Positions 1-8,648 of a stretch of 64,000 nucleotides of DNA are shown here, piece by piece. The stretch's first letter is position 1; the number at the start of each line of letters is the position of its first letter. The notes below the pieces were generated by a model. That model was not told the origin of the DNA. It saw nothing but the letters and a program-made list of their open reading frames with translations, and did not search any database. The translations under genes were made by a program, and so were the position numbers. This stretch comes from Brenneria goodwinii (GTDB lineage: Bacteria; Pseudomonadota; Gammaproteobacteria; Enterobacterales; Enterobacteriaceae): contig NZ_CP014137.1 of the NCBI RefSeq assembly GCF_002291445.1, forward strand, positions 3,968,001 through 4,032,000, in the 5' to 3' direction.

Positions 1-1
1 C

Positions 2-1810
2 TCGCTGAAACGCGCCCCCAAACAGCAGCAGGCGCTGGCGGCACTACTTCAGGCGCCGCTTTATCGCCATCAGGTCAGCGAAACCGAACTGACGGAAACC
101 GCGTTGCAATCCTTGCGTAAAAAGGGGCTGTGCGATTTAAAAGCCGCCGAGCAAGCCGTACGCGACTGGCGTGAGGATTTTAGCGTTTCGGGCGATCGCC
201 TGCGGTTAAACACCGAACAGGCCACCGCCGTCGGCGCAATTCGCAGTGAAGATCAACACTTCGCCGCTTGGCTGTTGGCGGGGATCACCGGCTCGGGGAA
301 AACCGAGGTATACCTCAGCGTGCTGGAAAACGTGCTGGCCGAGGGAAAACAGGCGTTGGTTCTGGTGCCGGAGATTGGGCTGACGCCGCAAACCATCGCG
401 CGCTTTCGTGAGCGCTTCAACGCCCCGGTCGAAGTGCTGCATTCCGGCTTGAATGACAGCGAACGGCTCGCCGTCTGGCTGCGCGCCCGCAGCGGTGAGG
501 CGGCTATCATCATCGGCACCCGCTCGGCGCTGTTTACGCCATTTGCCCGGCTGGGGCTGATTGTTATTGATGAAGAACATGATGGCTCTTACAAACAGCA
601 GGACGGCTGGCGTTATCATGCGCGCGATCTGGCGGTGTTTCGCGCCAGAGAAGAGGATATCCCGATCGTTATGGGAACGGCGACGCCGGCGCTGGAAACG
701 CTGTACAACGTACAGATCGGTAAGTATCGGCAGCTAACACTCCGCAAACGGCCCGGGAATGCCCGGTTAGCCAGCCAGCATATTCTGGACCTGAAGGGAC
801 AGCCGCTTACCGCCGGGCTGTCGCAACCGTTGATTACCCGGATCCGACACCATCTGGCTCAGGATAATCAGGTCATTTTATTCCTCAACCGCCGCGGCTT
901 CGCCCCGGTGGTGATGTGCCATGAATGCGGCTGGATTGCGGAGTGCCCGCGCTGCGATCATTATTATACGCTGCATCAGCAGCAGCACATATTGAGCTGC
1001 CATCATTGCGATAGCCACCGTCCGGTGCCGGATCAGTGTCCGCAGTGCGGCTCAACCAATCTGGTGCCGGTCGGAATGGGAACCGAACGGTTGGAACAGG
1101 TGCTGGCGCCGCTGTTCCCGGACATCCCGATTACACGCATCGACCGCGACACCACCAGCCGCAAAGGGGCGCTCGAACAGCAGCTTTCCCAGGTCAGGCA
1201 AGGCGGCGCCCGCATCCTGATTGGCACCCAGATGCTGGCAAAAGGCCACCATTTTCCCAATGTGACGCTGGTTGCGCTGCTGGATGTCGACAGTTCGCTG
1301 TTTTCCGCCGATTTTCGCGCGGCCGAACGTTTCGCCCAGCTTTATACGCAGGTGTCGGGACGCGCCGGACGGGCGGGCAAAGCGGGCGAAGTGGTGCTGC
1401 AGACGCATCATCCCGAGCACCCTTTGCTGCAAATTCTGCTGCAACAGGGCTATGACGCCTTCGCCAGCCAAACGTTGAAGGAAAGACAGAGTGTTTTTCT
1501 GCCGCCCTATACCAATCATATTTTGTTTCGCGCCGACGATCATGATAATCAGCAGGCCTCTTTGTTCCTGCAACAGTTGAAAAATTTGTTGGAAAGCAGT
1601 CCGCTGCGGGATGAATCGCTCTGGTTGCTAGGACCGGTGCCGGCATTACAACCCAAACGGGCGGGACGCTTCCGCTGGCAGTTGTTGTTGCAACACCCTT
1701 CCCGGGCGTTGTTGCAGCGATTGGTAAGAACGTCAATACCGCTAATCGGCACGCTGCCGCAATCACGCAAAGTAAAGTGGGTGCTGGACGTCGACCCAAC
1801 GGACAGCTAG
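2..1810 (+). CDS. priA: Primosomal protein N' (replication restart helicase), 5' end outside window
   Basis: PriA is the 3'-to-5' DNA helicase that recognises stalled forks and reloads the replisome through PriB/DnaT/DnaC. The frame is open from base 2, so the N-terminal DNA-binding domain lies partly outside the window; about 600 residues are seen of a protein usually near 730. Visible are Walker A (GITGSGKTE), the DEAH-type box (VIDEEHDGSYKQ) and the zinc-binding cysteine pairs (CHEC, CPRC, CHHC, CPQC) at about 905-1050. The C-terminal helicase motif GTQMLAKGHHFP is present. The gene is upstream of cytR in the same orientation, as in E. coli. An in-frame TTG at 104 is internal, not a start. 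Confidence 0.97.
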   Translation, partial: SLKRAPKQQQALAALLQAPLYRHQVSETELTETALQSLRKKGLCDLKAAEQAVRDWREDFSVSGDRLRLNTEQATAVGAIRSEDQHFAAWLLAGITGSGKTEVYLSVLENVLAEGKQALVLVPEIGLTPQTIARFRERFNAPVEVLHSGLNDSERLAVWLRARSGEAAIIIGTRSALFTPFARLGLIVIDEEHDGSYKQQDGWRYHARDLAVFRAREEDIPIVMGTATPALETLYNVQIGKYRQLTLRKRPGNARLASQHILDLKGQPLTAGLSQPLITRIRHHLAQDNQVILFLNRRGFAPVVMCHECGWIAECPRCDHYYTLHQQQHILSCHHCDSHRPVPDQCPQCGSTNLVPVGMGTERLEQVLAPLFPDIPITRIDRDTTSRKGALEQQLSQVRQGGARILIGTQMLAKGHHFPNVTLVALLDVDSSLFSADFRAAERFAQLYTQVSGRAGRAGKAGEVVLQTHHPEHPLLQILLQQGYDAFASQTLKERQSVFLPPYTNHILFRADDHDNQQASLFLQQLKNLLESSPLRDESLWLLGPVPALQPKRAGRFRWQLLLQHPSRALLQRLVRTSIPLIGTLPQSRKVKWVLDVDPTDS

Positions 1811-2068
1811 CGTTTTCAGCATCGTCATCATTGCGAAGCGCATCGAGAAACTGACATCCGTCACACTTGTTATGGAAATTAAACAGTAAAAATTGCGCGC
1901 AATCTGCTAAGACTGTTCACGAAAGCGGTATTCTGAAAGAAATTGCAGCACCATGCCGTTTAACACAATGAAGACCGTCATTGATAAATGATGGTAGTAA
2001 CCACAGCCTAAAGGCTGAAAATGCCCCTGGCTGCCGTGCCAGTTCAGGCTGACGCAAGGAGAAGAGCG

Positions 2069-3112
2069 TTGGAGCAGAAGAAAGGCATCACCACAGCAAC
2101 GATGAAAGACGTGGCGGATAAGGCTGGCGTATCGACAGCTACGGTATCCCGAGCGTTGATGAATCCAGAAAAAGTGTCTGCGGCCACACGACAAAAAATC
2201 GAACAGGCGGTCATTGCTGTAGGATACTCTCCCCACTCCTCGGCCCGAAATCTGAAACGCAATGAGTCACGGACCATCCTGGCCATTGTTCCCGATATCT
2301 GCGATCCCTTCTTTTCCGATATTTTCAGAGGAATCGAGGAAACCGCGGCCGAACACGGCTATCTGGTACTGATCGGTGATTGCGCCCACCAGCATCAGAA
2401 AGAGAAGACGTTTGTCGATTTGATCATTACCAAACAGATCGACGGCATGCTGTTGCTTGGCTCAAGCCTGCCGTTTGATGCCGGCAAGGAAGAGCAGCGT
2501 AACCTGCCGCCGATGGTGATGGTCAATGAGTTCGCCCCGGAGCTGGAATTGCCGACCGTGCATATCGATAATCTGACGGCCGCCTTTGAAGCCGTGCACT
2601 ATTTGCAGCAGTTGGGCCACCAGCGTATCGCCTGTATTGCCGGGCCCGAGCATATACACCTGAGCCAATATCGCCTGCAGGGCTATATTCAGGCATTGCG
2701 CCGCAGTGGAATCAGCGTCGATAACCAATATATTATTCGGGGCGAATTCACCTATGAAACCGGGGGGAACGGCCTGATTGCCCTGATGAAGCATCCTTCC
2801 CCCCCCAGCGCTATTTTTTGCCATAGCGACACTATAGCGATCGGCGTGCTTTCGCAGGCAAAAAAAATGGGGTTGGATATACCGCGCGATATCTCGGTAG
2901 TCGGCTTTGATGATATCTTGCAGGCTCAGTATTGTTCACCGCCCTTAACCACGGTGGCGCAGCCATGTTATCAGCTTGGGCGTGAAGCGATGCAGTTGCT
3001 GCTGGAGCAACTGCACGGACGCAGAGTGCACAGCGGATCCCGGTTATTGACCAGTGAATTGGTCATACGCGCAAGCACTGCGCCACTAAATTACGCCAGA
3101 AACAGGCTTTAA
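2069..3112 (+). CDS. cytR: CytR, LacI-family nucleoside-catabolism repressor
   Basis: CytR represses nucleoside uptake and catabolism genes together with CRP, with cytidine as inducer. The N-terminal helix-turn-helix (MKDVADKAGVSTATVSRALM) and the periplasmic-binding-like core (VPDICDPFFSDI, DGMLLLGS, NEFAPELELPTVHIDN) match E. coli CytR closely. I chose the TTG at 2069 because AAGGAG lies at 2056-2061. It gives a 347-residue protein, close to the usual 341, with EQKKGITTATMKDV aligning to the E. coli N terminus. An upstream in-frame ATG at 2021 would add 16 residues without family support. ftsN follows after about 80 bases. Confidence 0.95.
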   Translation: MEQKKGITTATMKDVADKAGVSTATVSRALMNPEKVSAATRQKIEQAVIAVGYSPHSSARNLKRNESRTILAIVPDICDPFFSDIFRGIEETAAEHGYLVLIGDCAHQHQKEKTFVDLIITKQIDGMLLLGSSLPFDAGKEEQRNLPPMVMVNEFAPELELPTVHIDNLTAAFEAVHYLQQLGHQRIACIAGPEHIHLSQYRLQGYIQALRRSGISVDNQYIIRGEFTYETGGNGLIALMKHPSPPSAIFCHSDTIAIGVLSQAKKMGLDIPRDISVVGFDDILQAQYCSPPLTTVAQPCYQLGREAMQLLLEQLHGRRVHSGSRLLTSELVIRASTAPLNYARNRL

Positions 3113-3193
3113 GACTCCAGGAGCTGGTCAAATATTTTAGTGTTCAGTAACATGGCATCCTAATTACTTTAATCAATTCACAGCGAAACGACA

Positions 3194-3997
3194 GTGGCAC
3201 AAAGAGACTATGTCAGCCGGGGGCGCTCCAATACTCGCCGGAAAAAGACAACCAGCCGAAGAAAAAGCAACGCGTCAGGATTGTCCAAGACCATGATAGC
3301 GCTGGCTGTCGCTGTTTTGGTCACCTTTGCGGGTGGCTTATATTTTATCGCCCACAATAAACCGGCGGAATCCCCCGTACTGCCGCATCAAAATACCGGC
3401 AAAGGCAATGGTTTGCCGCCTAAACCCGAGGAACGCTGGCGCTATATTAAGGAACTGGAAAACCGTCAATTAGGGGTATCCACCCCCACCGAGCCTTCCG
3501 CCGGCGGCGGAGTCCAGTCACCGACGCAGTTAACCGATGAGCAACGCCAACTGCTGGAGCAGATGCAGTCTGACATGCGTCGCCAGCCGACTCCGCTCTC
3601 TGAAGTGCCCTATAACGATCAAACTCAGGTACCGCGCTCACAGGTCATCATCAAGCCGCCGGAACAGACGCAGCCAATCACACCGCCACCGCCGGTCACA
3701 CGGGCGCCGGCAGCAGCCGCGCCGGCCGCGCCTAAGCAAGAAGTTGCGAAACAGCCCGAAGCGGCAAAAACACAGCGCTGGATGGTACAGTGCGGATCAT
3801 TCAAGAGTATGGAGCCTGCCGAATCGGTCAGGGCGCAGCTGGCGTTTGCCGGTATTGAAAGCCGGATCGCCTCCAACGGCGGATGGAACCGGATCATGCT
3901 GGGGCCCTATAATAATCGCGCGGCCGCCGACAAAATGCTGCAGCGTCTCAAGGAGGCCGGCGCCTCCAGTTGCATTCCGCTTGCCAGCGGGGGTTGA
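3194..3997 (+). CDS. ftsN: Cell division protein FtsN
   Basis: FtsN is the late divisome protein that triggers septal peptidoglycan synthesis. It starts with GTG (AQRDYV). There is a basic cytoplasmic segment, one membrane span at about residues 33-54 (MIALAVAVLVTFAGGLYFIA), the conserved periplasmic NGLPPKPEERWRYIKELE segment, a proline/alanine-rich linker, and a C-terminal SPOR domain (RWMVQCGSF to SCIPLASGG) that binds denuded glycan. At 267 residues it is shorter than E. coli FtsN (about 319). The missing part is the glutamine-rich linker. The sigma-32 promoter of hslVU overlaps its stop codon. Confidence 0.96.
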   Translation: MAQRDYVSRGRSNTRRKKTTSRRKSNASGLSKTMIALAVAVLVTFAGGLYFIAHNKPAESPVLPHQNTGKGNGLPPKPEERWRYIKELENRQLGVSTPTEPSAGGGVQSPTQLTDEQRQLLEQMQSDMRRQPTPLSEVPYNDQTQVPRSQVIIKPPEQTQPITPPPPVTRAPAAAAPAAPKQEVAKQPEAAKTQRWMVQCGSFKSMEPAESVRAQLAFAGIESRIASNGGWNRIMLGPYNNRAAADKMLQRLKEAGASSCIPLASGG

Positions 3998-4022
3998 AAA
4001 AAACCACGTCATCCCCATCTAT
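3993..4022 (+). promoter_or_regulatory. Candidate sigma-32 (heat shock) promoter for hslVU
   Basis: GTTGAAA (3993-3999) is followed after 13 bases by CCCCATCT (4013-4020). This matches the RpoH consensus CTTGAAA-N(11-16)-CCCATNT with one mismatch in the -35. The -35 overlaps the ftsN stop codon. Transcription would start near 4028 and leave a leader of about 180 bases before hslV. Confidence 0.78.
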
Positions 4023-4086
4023 AAAGTCAATATGCCCCGTGGTCGGCAGGTGATGCTTCTAACTTAAGCCTGATATCAAGGGAAAC

Positions 4087-4128
4087 ACGGCCATGACGTT
4101 TCAGCAAAGTGCCTCTCGTCATGGCCGT
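4087..4128 (+). other. Stem-loop in the hslVU mRNA leader
   Basis: A perfect 12-bp inverted repeat (ACGGCCATGACG at 4087-4098 and its complement at 4117-4128) encloses an 18-base loop in the hslV leader. It is not followed by a T run. E. coli hslVU mRNA also has a stabilising 5' stem-loop, so an mRNA-stability role is a reasonable inference. A terminator role is less likely. Confidence 0.6.
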
Positions 4129-4206
4129 TCCCGGGATCTTGATTCTTAAACGAACGACATTACGCGGTCAACGGGGGTCCTTTTATTCGGCAACGGGGAC
4201 TGACTC

Positions 4207-4737
4207 GTGACAACAATTGTAAGTGTACGCCGCAACGGCCATGTGGTCATCGGCGGTGATGGGCAGGCGACGCTGGGAAATACCGTCATGAAGGGCAACG
4301 TACGTAAAGTACGCCGCCTCTATAACGATCGCGTTATTGCGGGTTTTGCCGGTGGCACAGCAGATGCCTTTACCCTATTCGAGCTCTTTGAACGCAAGCT
4401 GGAGTTGCATCAGGGGCATTTGGTGAAAGCCGCGGTGGAACTAGCGAAAGACTGGCGAACGGATCGTATGCTGCGTCGCCTCGAAGCGTTACTCGCCGTG
4501 GCGGATGAAAACGCATCGTTAATTATTACCGGTAATGGCGATGTCGTGCAGCCGGAAAATGATTTGATCGCGATCGGCTCCGGCGGCCCCTATGCCCAGG
4601 CTGCCGCTCGCGCTCTGCTGGAAAATACAGAACTAAGCGCGCGGGATATTGTCGAGAAGTCGTTAGGTATTGCTGGCGATATCTGCATTTACACCAACCA
4701 GTTCCACACCATTGAAGAATTAGCCTCAAAGGCGTAA
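4207..4737 (+). CDS. hslV: HslV, ATP-dependent protease catalytic subunit
   Basis: HslV (ClpQ) is the threonine-protease dodecamer of the HslUV proteasome-like complex. The product is 176 residues, the family length. Start is GTG, placing catalytic Thr2 directly after the initiator (M-TTIVSVRRNGHVVIGGDGQ). The motifs GNTVMKGNVRKVRRLY, AGFAGGTADAFTLFELFE and IAIGSGGPYAQAAARAL are nearly identical to E. coli. hslU starts 9 bases downstream in the same operon. A sigma-32 promoter lies upstream, overlapping the ftsN stop. Confidence 0.98.
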   Translation: MTTIVSVRRNGHVVIGGDGQATLGNTVMKGNVRKVRRLYNDRVIAGFAGGTADAFTLFELFERKLELHQGHLVKAAVELAKDWRTDRMLRRLEALLAVADENASLIITGNGDVVQPENDLIAIGSGGPYAQAAARALLENTELSARDIVEKSLGIAGDICIYTNQFHTIEELASKA

Positions 4738-4746
4738 GGATCAACT

Positions 4747-6078
4747 ATGTCTGAAATGACCCCGCGCGAGATAGTCAGCGAACTTGATAGCTATATCATC
4801 GGTCAGCATAACGCCAAGCGCGCCGTCGCCATCGCGCTGCGCAACCGCTGGCGGAGAATGCAGTTGGAAGAATCGCTGCGTCACGAAGTGACACCTAAAA
4901 ATATTCTGATGATTGGTCCGACCGGGGTAGGTAAAACCGAAATCGCCCGTCGTCTGGCCAAACTGGCCAATGCGCCTTTCATCAAGGTTGAAGCCACCAA
5001 GTTCACCGAAGTCGGCTATGTCGGTAAAGAAGTCGATTCGATCATTCGTGATTTAACGGATTCGGCGATCAAAATGGTGCGTCAGCAATCTATCGAGAAA
5101 AACCGTCAACGTGCCGAAGAATTGGCCGAAGAGCGTATTCTCGACGTGCTGATCCCGCCGGCTAAAAATAACTGGGGCCAGCCCGAAGAGCATCAAGAGC
5201 CATCGGCGGCGCGTCAGAACTTCCGCAAGAAGCTGCGTGAAGGCCAGCTAGACGATAAAGAAATTGAAATCGATCTGGCTGCCGCACCGGTAGGCGTTGA
5301 AATCATGGCGCCTCCGGGCATGGAAGAAATGACCAACCAGTTGCAATCCATGTTTCAGAATCTGGCGGGCCAGAAACAGAAAGCCCGTAAGGTGAAAATC
5401 AAGGAAGCCTTTAAGCTGCTGGTGGAAGAAGAGGCGGCCAAACTGGTTAACCCGGAAGAGCTGAAACAGCAGGCAATCGAATCCGTTGAGCAACACGGTA
5501 TCGTGTTTATCGATGAGATCGATAAAATCTGTAAACGCGGCGAAAGCTCCGGCCCGGATGTGTCCCGTGAAGGGGTACAGCGCGATCTGTTGCCGCTGGT
5601 GGAAGGCTGCACCGTCTCCACCAAACACGGCATGGTCAAAACCGACCATATCCTGTTCATCGCCTCCGGCGCATTCCAGGTTGCCAGCCCGTCGGATCTG
5701 ATCCCTGAGTTGCAGGGACGTCTGCCGATTCGCGTTGAATTACAGGCGCTGACGACGGAAGATTTTGAGCGTATTCTGACGGAGCCAAGCGCATCATTGA
5801 CCGAACAATACAAGGCATTGATGGCAACGGAAGGCGTCAACATCGAATTCACGGCAGACGGTATCCGCCGGATTGCAGAAGCGGCCTGGCAGGTCAACGA
5901 ACGCACTGAGAATATCGGCGCTCGTCGTCTGCATACCGTACTGGAGCGTTTGATTGAAGATATCTCCTACGATGCCAGTGAAATGAGTGGTCAAAACGTT
6001 ACCATTGACGCAGATTACGTACGTAGTCACCTGGATGAATTAGTAGCAGATGAAGATCTGAGCCGATTTATCTTATAA
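4747..6078 (+). CDS. hslU: HslU, AAA+ unfoldase of the HslUV protease
   Basis: HslU (ClpY) unfolds substrates and feeds them to HslV. The 443-residue length is standard. Walker A (GPTGVGKTE) lies at about residues 57-65, the pore-loop segment EVGYVGKEVDS shortly after, the variable I-domain in the middle, and Walker B (VFIDEIDKI) at about 252-260. Sensor/arginine-finger regions follow. The C terminus is EDLSRFIL, the tail that docks between HslV subunits. A hairpin follows at 6110. Confidence 0.98.
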   Translation: MSEMTPREIVSELDSYIIGQHNAKRAVAIALRNRWRRMQLEESLRHEVTPKNILMIGPTGVGKTEIARRLAKLANAPFIKVEATKFTEVGYVGKEVDSIIRDLTDSAIKMVRQQSIEKNRQRAEELAEERILDVLIPPAKNNWGQPEEHQEPSAARQNFRKKLREGQLDDKEIEIDLAAAPVGVEIMAPPGMEEMTNQLQSMFQNLAGQKQKARKVKIKEAFKLLVEEEAAKLVNPEELKQQAIESVEQHGIVFIDEIDKICKRGESSGPDVSREGVQRDLLPLVEGCTVSTKHGMVKTDHILFIASGAFQVASPSDLIPELQGRLPIRVELQALTTEDFERILTEPSASLTEQYKALMATEGVNIEFTADGIRRIAEAAWQVNERTENIGARRLHTVLERLIEDISYDASEMSGQNVTIDADYVRSHLDELVADEDLSRFIL

Positions 6079-6109
6079 TCCGTTTTCACGGATCGTCCTG
6101 TTAACTGTT

Positions 6110-6135
6110 AAGTGGGAGGCCAAGGCCTCCCACTT
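6110..6135 (+). terminator. Hairpin after hslU, probable terminator
   Basis: An 11-bp perfect stem (AAGTGGGAGGC with complement) has a CAAG loop 30 bases after the hslU stop. The following T content is modest (TTGTGTTTAT), so it may be a weak or processing-type terminator. Confidence 0.6.
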
Positions 6136-6167
6136 GTGTTTATAGCGCTGTCGTTACCGGGACCTTT

Positions 6168-6183
6168 TATACCCAATAGATTT
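6168..6183 (+). repeat. Dispersed intergenic motif TATACCCAATAGATTT, copy 1
   Basis: A 16-base motif is repeated exactly at 32895-32910. Here it continues as CAAGATGG. I recognise the TACCCAATAGATTTCAAG core from memory as a common intergenic sequence in Pectobacteriaceae and Yersinia-like genomes. Its function is unknown. Confidence 0.6.
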
Positions 6184-6256
6184 CAAGATGGCGGGTATAT
6201 TCATAAACAACAGATGTATTCCTATCAGGAATCATCAATAAAAATTGAAGCACACC

Positions 6257-7174
6257 ATGACTTTATTAACCCATAAAAGCAAAACCAAAGCCTGGCTGGA
6301 CAGTCTGCGTCCAAAAACCTTGCCGTTAGCTTTCGCCTCCATCGTCACCGGCTCGGCGATTGCAAGCTGGCATAGCAGTTTTAAGCCGGGAATCGCACTG
6401 CTGGCTTTGCTTACGGCCGGGTTACTGCAAATTCTTTCCAATCTGGCTAATGACTATGGGGACGCGATAAAAGGCAGTGATACCGAAGAACGTATCGGCC
6501 CGCTGCGGGGGATCCAGACGGGCGCGATCACCCTGGCGCAACTAAGAAACGCGCTGATAATCACCATTGCCCTGACCATTATTTCCGGCGTGTGTCTGGT
6601 GATTGCCGCCTGCGAAAAACCAACCGATATCGTCGGGTTTCTGATACTGGGTCTGCTGGCGATCCTGGCCGCCATTACCTATACCGTAGGCAGCAAGCCT
6701 TATGGCTATATCGGTTTGGGCGACATCTCGGTGCTGATATTTTTCGGCTGGTTAAGCGTCGCCGGCTCCTATTACCTGCAAACCGGTCACTTCGACAGTA
6801 TCGTCATGCTGCCGGCCACCGCCTGCGGCCTGCTGGCGACCGCCGTGTTGAACATTAATAACCTGCGCGATATCGACAACGATCGCATCAGTGGGAAAAA
6901 CACGCTGGCGGTCCGTCTCGGCGCACAAAAAGCCCGCTGCTATCACACCATGCTGCTGCTATTGGCGCCGGTCTGCCTCGGCTTATTCGCCATTTTCTAT
7001 TTGCATAGTCTGGCCGGCTGGTTATTCATCCTGGCGCTGCCTTTGCTGCTCAAACAGGCCATTTACGTTTTGCGTGAAACCAGCGCCTTTAGCATGCGCC
7101 CGATGCTGGAAAAGACCGTCAAGTGCGCGCTGTTGACCAACATTCTGTTTGCCGTGGGCGTTATATTGAGCTGA
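6257..7174 (+). CDS. menA: 1,4-dihydroxy-2-naphthoate octaprenyltransferase
   Basis: MenA is the integral-membrane prenyltransferase that joins an octaprenyl chain to 1,4-dihydroxy-2-naphthoate, giving demethylmenaquinone. It is a UbiA-superfamily protein of about 305 residues with eight or nine hydrophobic spans. The two aspartate-rich substrate motifs are visible: NLANDYGDAIKG and NLRDIDNDRISGK. The ATG at 6257 (MTLLTHKSKTKAWLDSLRPK) puts the conserved WLDSLRPKTLP at the same distance from the N terminus as in E. coli. The upstream TTG at 6245 is less likely. It sits between hslU and rraA, as in E. coli. Confidence 0.96.
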   Translation: MTLLTHKSKTKAWLDSLRPKTLPLAFASIVTGSAIASWHSSFKPGIALLALLTAGLLQILSNLANDYGDAIKGSDTEERIGPLRGIQTGAITLAQLRNALIITIALTIISGVCLVIAACEKPTDIVGFLILGLLAILAAITYTVGSKPYGYIGLGDISVLIFFGWLSVAGSYYLQTGHFDSIVMLPATACGLLATAVLNINNLRDIDNDRISGKNTLAVRLGAQKARCYHTMLLLLAPVCLGLFAIFYLHSLAGWLFILALPLLLKQAIYVLRETSAFSMRPMLEKTVKCALLTNILFAVGVILS

Positions 7175-7175
7175 T

Positions 7176-7201
7176 GGCGGGGGATCCGGACTTTCCCCGC
7201 C
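7176..7201 (+). terminator. GC-rich hairpin after menA
   Basis: A 7-bp stem (GGCGGGG paired with CCCCGCC) lies immediately after the menA stop, with no T run. It may be a weak terminator or mRNA 3'-end stabiliser. Confidence 0.4.
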
Positions 7202-7321
7202 GTCTGACATATCTGACACAACGGTTTACTGATACGCATCAAGTTAACATTTGATGATTTTGCCAACATCCGCCAGAAAGGGATATACTCACTATCCCAG
7301 TGGCAAACTGACGTAAATCCT

Positions 7322-7807
7322 ATGAAATACGATACTTCCGAACTGTGCGATATTTATCACGAAGAGGTGAATGTTGTTGAACCTCTGTTCTCTAATTTTG
7401 GCGGGCGTACTTCATTTGGTGGACAAATCACCACGGTGAAATGTTTTGAGGACAACGGCCTGCTTTATGACTTGCTGGAAGAGAACGGCAGCGGGCGCGT
7501 ACTCCTGATCGACGGCGGAGGTTCAGTACGCCGGGCGTTGATCAACGCGGAATTGGCAAGATTAGCCGTCCAGAGCGAATGGGAAGGTATTGTCATCTAT
7601 GGCGCAGTTCGTCAGGTAGACGATCTGGCCGAACTGGATATCGGCATCCAGGCGATGGCGGCGATCCCGGTTGGCGCGGCCAGCGAAGGGGTCGGCGAGA
7701 GCGATATTCGCGTTAATTTTGGCGGCGTGACCTTCTTCTCAGGCGATCATCTCTATGCGGATAACACCGGCATCATTCTGGCGGAAGATCCGCTGGATAT
7801 CGAATAA
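7322..7807 (+). CDS. rraA: Regulator of RNase E activity A
   Basis: RraA binds RNase E and the RNA-degradosome helicases and inhibits RNA decay. The product is 161 residues, the family length, nearly identical to E. coli across MKYDTSELCDIY, EPLFSNFGGR, VDGGGSVRRAL-like and GDHLYADNTGIIL segments. It has the trimeric demethylmenaquinone-methyltransferase-like fold but lacks that activity. The old name MenG is a misannotation. It is convergent with zapB across a shared terminator. Confidence 0.97.
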   Translation: MKYDTSELCDIYHEEVNVVEPLFSNFGGRTSFGGQITTVKCFEDNGLLYDLLEENGSGRVLLIDGGGSVRRALINAELARLAVQSEWEGIVIYGAVRQVDDLAELDIGIQAMAAIPVGAASEGVGESDIRVNFGGVTFFSGDHLYADNTGIILAEDPLDIE

Positions 7808-7837
7808 TCCGCACCGATAGCCGCAAATTTCCATGGC

Positions 7838-7863
7838 GAAAAGGGCGACGATGCGCCCTTTTC
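7838..7863. terminator. Bidirectional terminator between rraA and zapB
   Basis: A 10-bp stem (GAAAAGGGCG with complement CGCCCTTTTC) has a 6-base loop. The A-rich and T-rich arms provide a U tract in both directions, which suits the convergent rraA and zapB genes. Confidence 0.8.
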
Positions 7864-7876
7864 TGAAAGCGTGACG

Positions 7877-8116
7877 TTAGACTTCTTCCATTTTCCCTAA
7901 CAGGGCGCGCAGACGCTCCTGCCACATTGTTTGTTCTTCTTTCAACTGCTCGTTCTCACGCACCAGCGCTTCGCGAGAGCCTGCCGCAGCCTGAACATCT
8001 TGCGACAAGGCGTTGTTTTTCTCTTTCAGCTCTTCAATTTCCATTTGCAACAATGTAATAGTATCAATTGCTTGCTGAACTTTCGCTTCCAGCTTCTCAA
8101 ACACTTCAAATGACAT
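7877..8116 (-). CDS. zapB: Cell division factor ZapB
   Basis: ZapB is a small antiparallel coiled-coil protein that bundles the Z ring with ZapA and links it to MatP. The 79-residue product is coiled coil almost throughout. MSFEVFEKLEAKVQQAID and LLQMEIEELKEKN match E. coli ZapB, and the C terminus WQERLRALLGKMEEV is conserved. It lies between rraA and glpF, as in E. coli. Confidence 0.96.
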   Translation of the reverse strand: MSFEVFEKLEAKVQQAIDTITLLQMEIEELKEKNNALSQDVQAAAGSREALVRENEQLKEEQTMWQERLRALLGKMEEV

Positions 8117-8648
8117 TCTTCAAACCCCTTTTAATCGCAAGGCATAAAAATCGCTTAACACTAGCCCATAGTATCCGCTGTGGTCACGATACAACCGCAC
8201 ACCTGACACGGCGTCCGTTTAATACGCCCATAGACGTAAACCGATGGCGGGACTGACAGGATAACAGACTGACCATAATAGAATTGTATGTAGCCTATGT
8301 ATCCCTGTCTAGCAAACATCCCATACCGTGCCAAGTGTGACAGCTTTTCTTCACAACCTCTATCAGCACAAACTGAAAAAGCGCGTTAGCCGCTTGCCGT
8401 TTTATTCTTTATGTTAATAAATTTAACGCGTGAGTTAACATCATATAGGCGTTACCACTCGTCAATGCGCGATATATTAAGCGAATGCGCTCATTTTTTT
8501 GACGAACAACACACATTTTGATTTCGATATTTCTCGTTTTCGAACATTAACGATAAATTCACATCATAAATACATTTAAAATAGAGAGTGCCGCTGTTCA
8601 GGCGCCTTTTCCACCAAGCCGTACCCTACAATCAGCAGGATAATAATT
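8117..8648. promoter_or_regulatory. Divergent zapB/glpF control region
   Basis: These 532 bases contain no supported gene. The half near glpF is AT-rich (8400-8590) and holds the candidate GlpR operator at 8529-8548. A second partial GlpR-like half-site (CGAACAAC) lies near 8502. In E. coli the glpFK promoter is controlled by GlpR and CRP. I found no convincing CRP palindrome here. Confidence 0.6.
8529..8548 (+). promoter_or_regulatory. Candidate GlpR operator upstream of glpF
   Basis: ATTTCTCG-TTTT-CGAACATT fits the GlpR palindrome WATGTTCG-N4-CGAACATW. The right half matches all 8 positions and the left half 5 of 8. It lies about 100 bases before glpF, consistent with glycerol-3-phosphate-responsive repression. 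Confidence 0.55.

Noticed and set aside
8336..8356. Possible CRP site TGTGA...TCACA upstream of glpF
   Set aside because: The two halves are separated by 10 bases instead of 6, so CRP could not bind them as a dimer.
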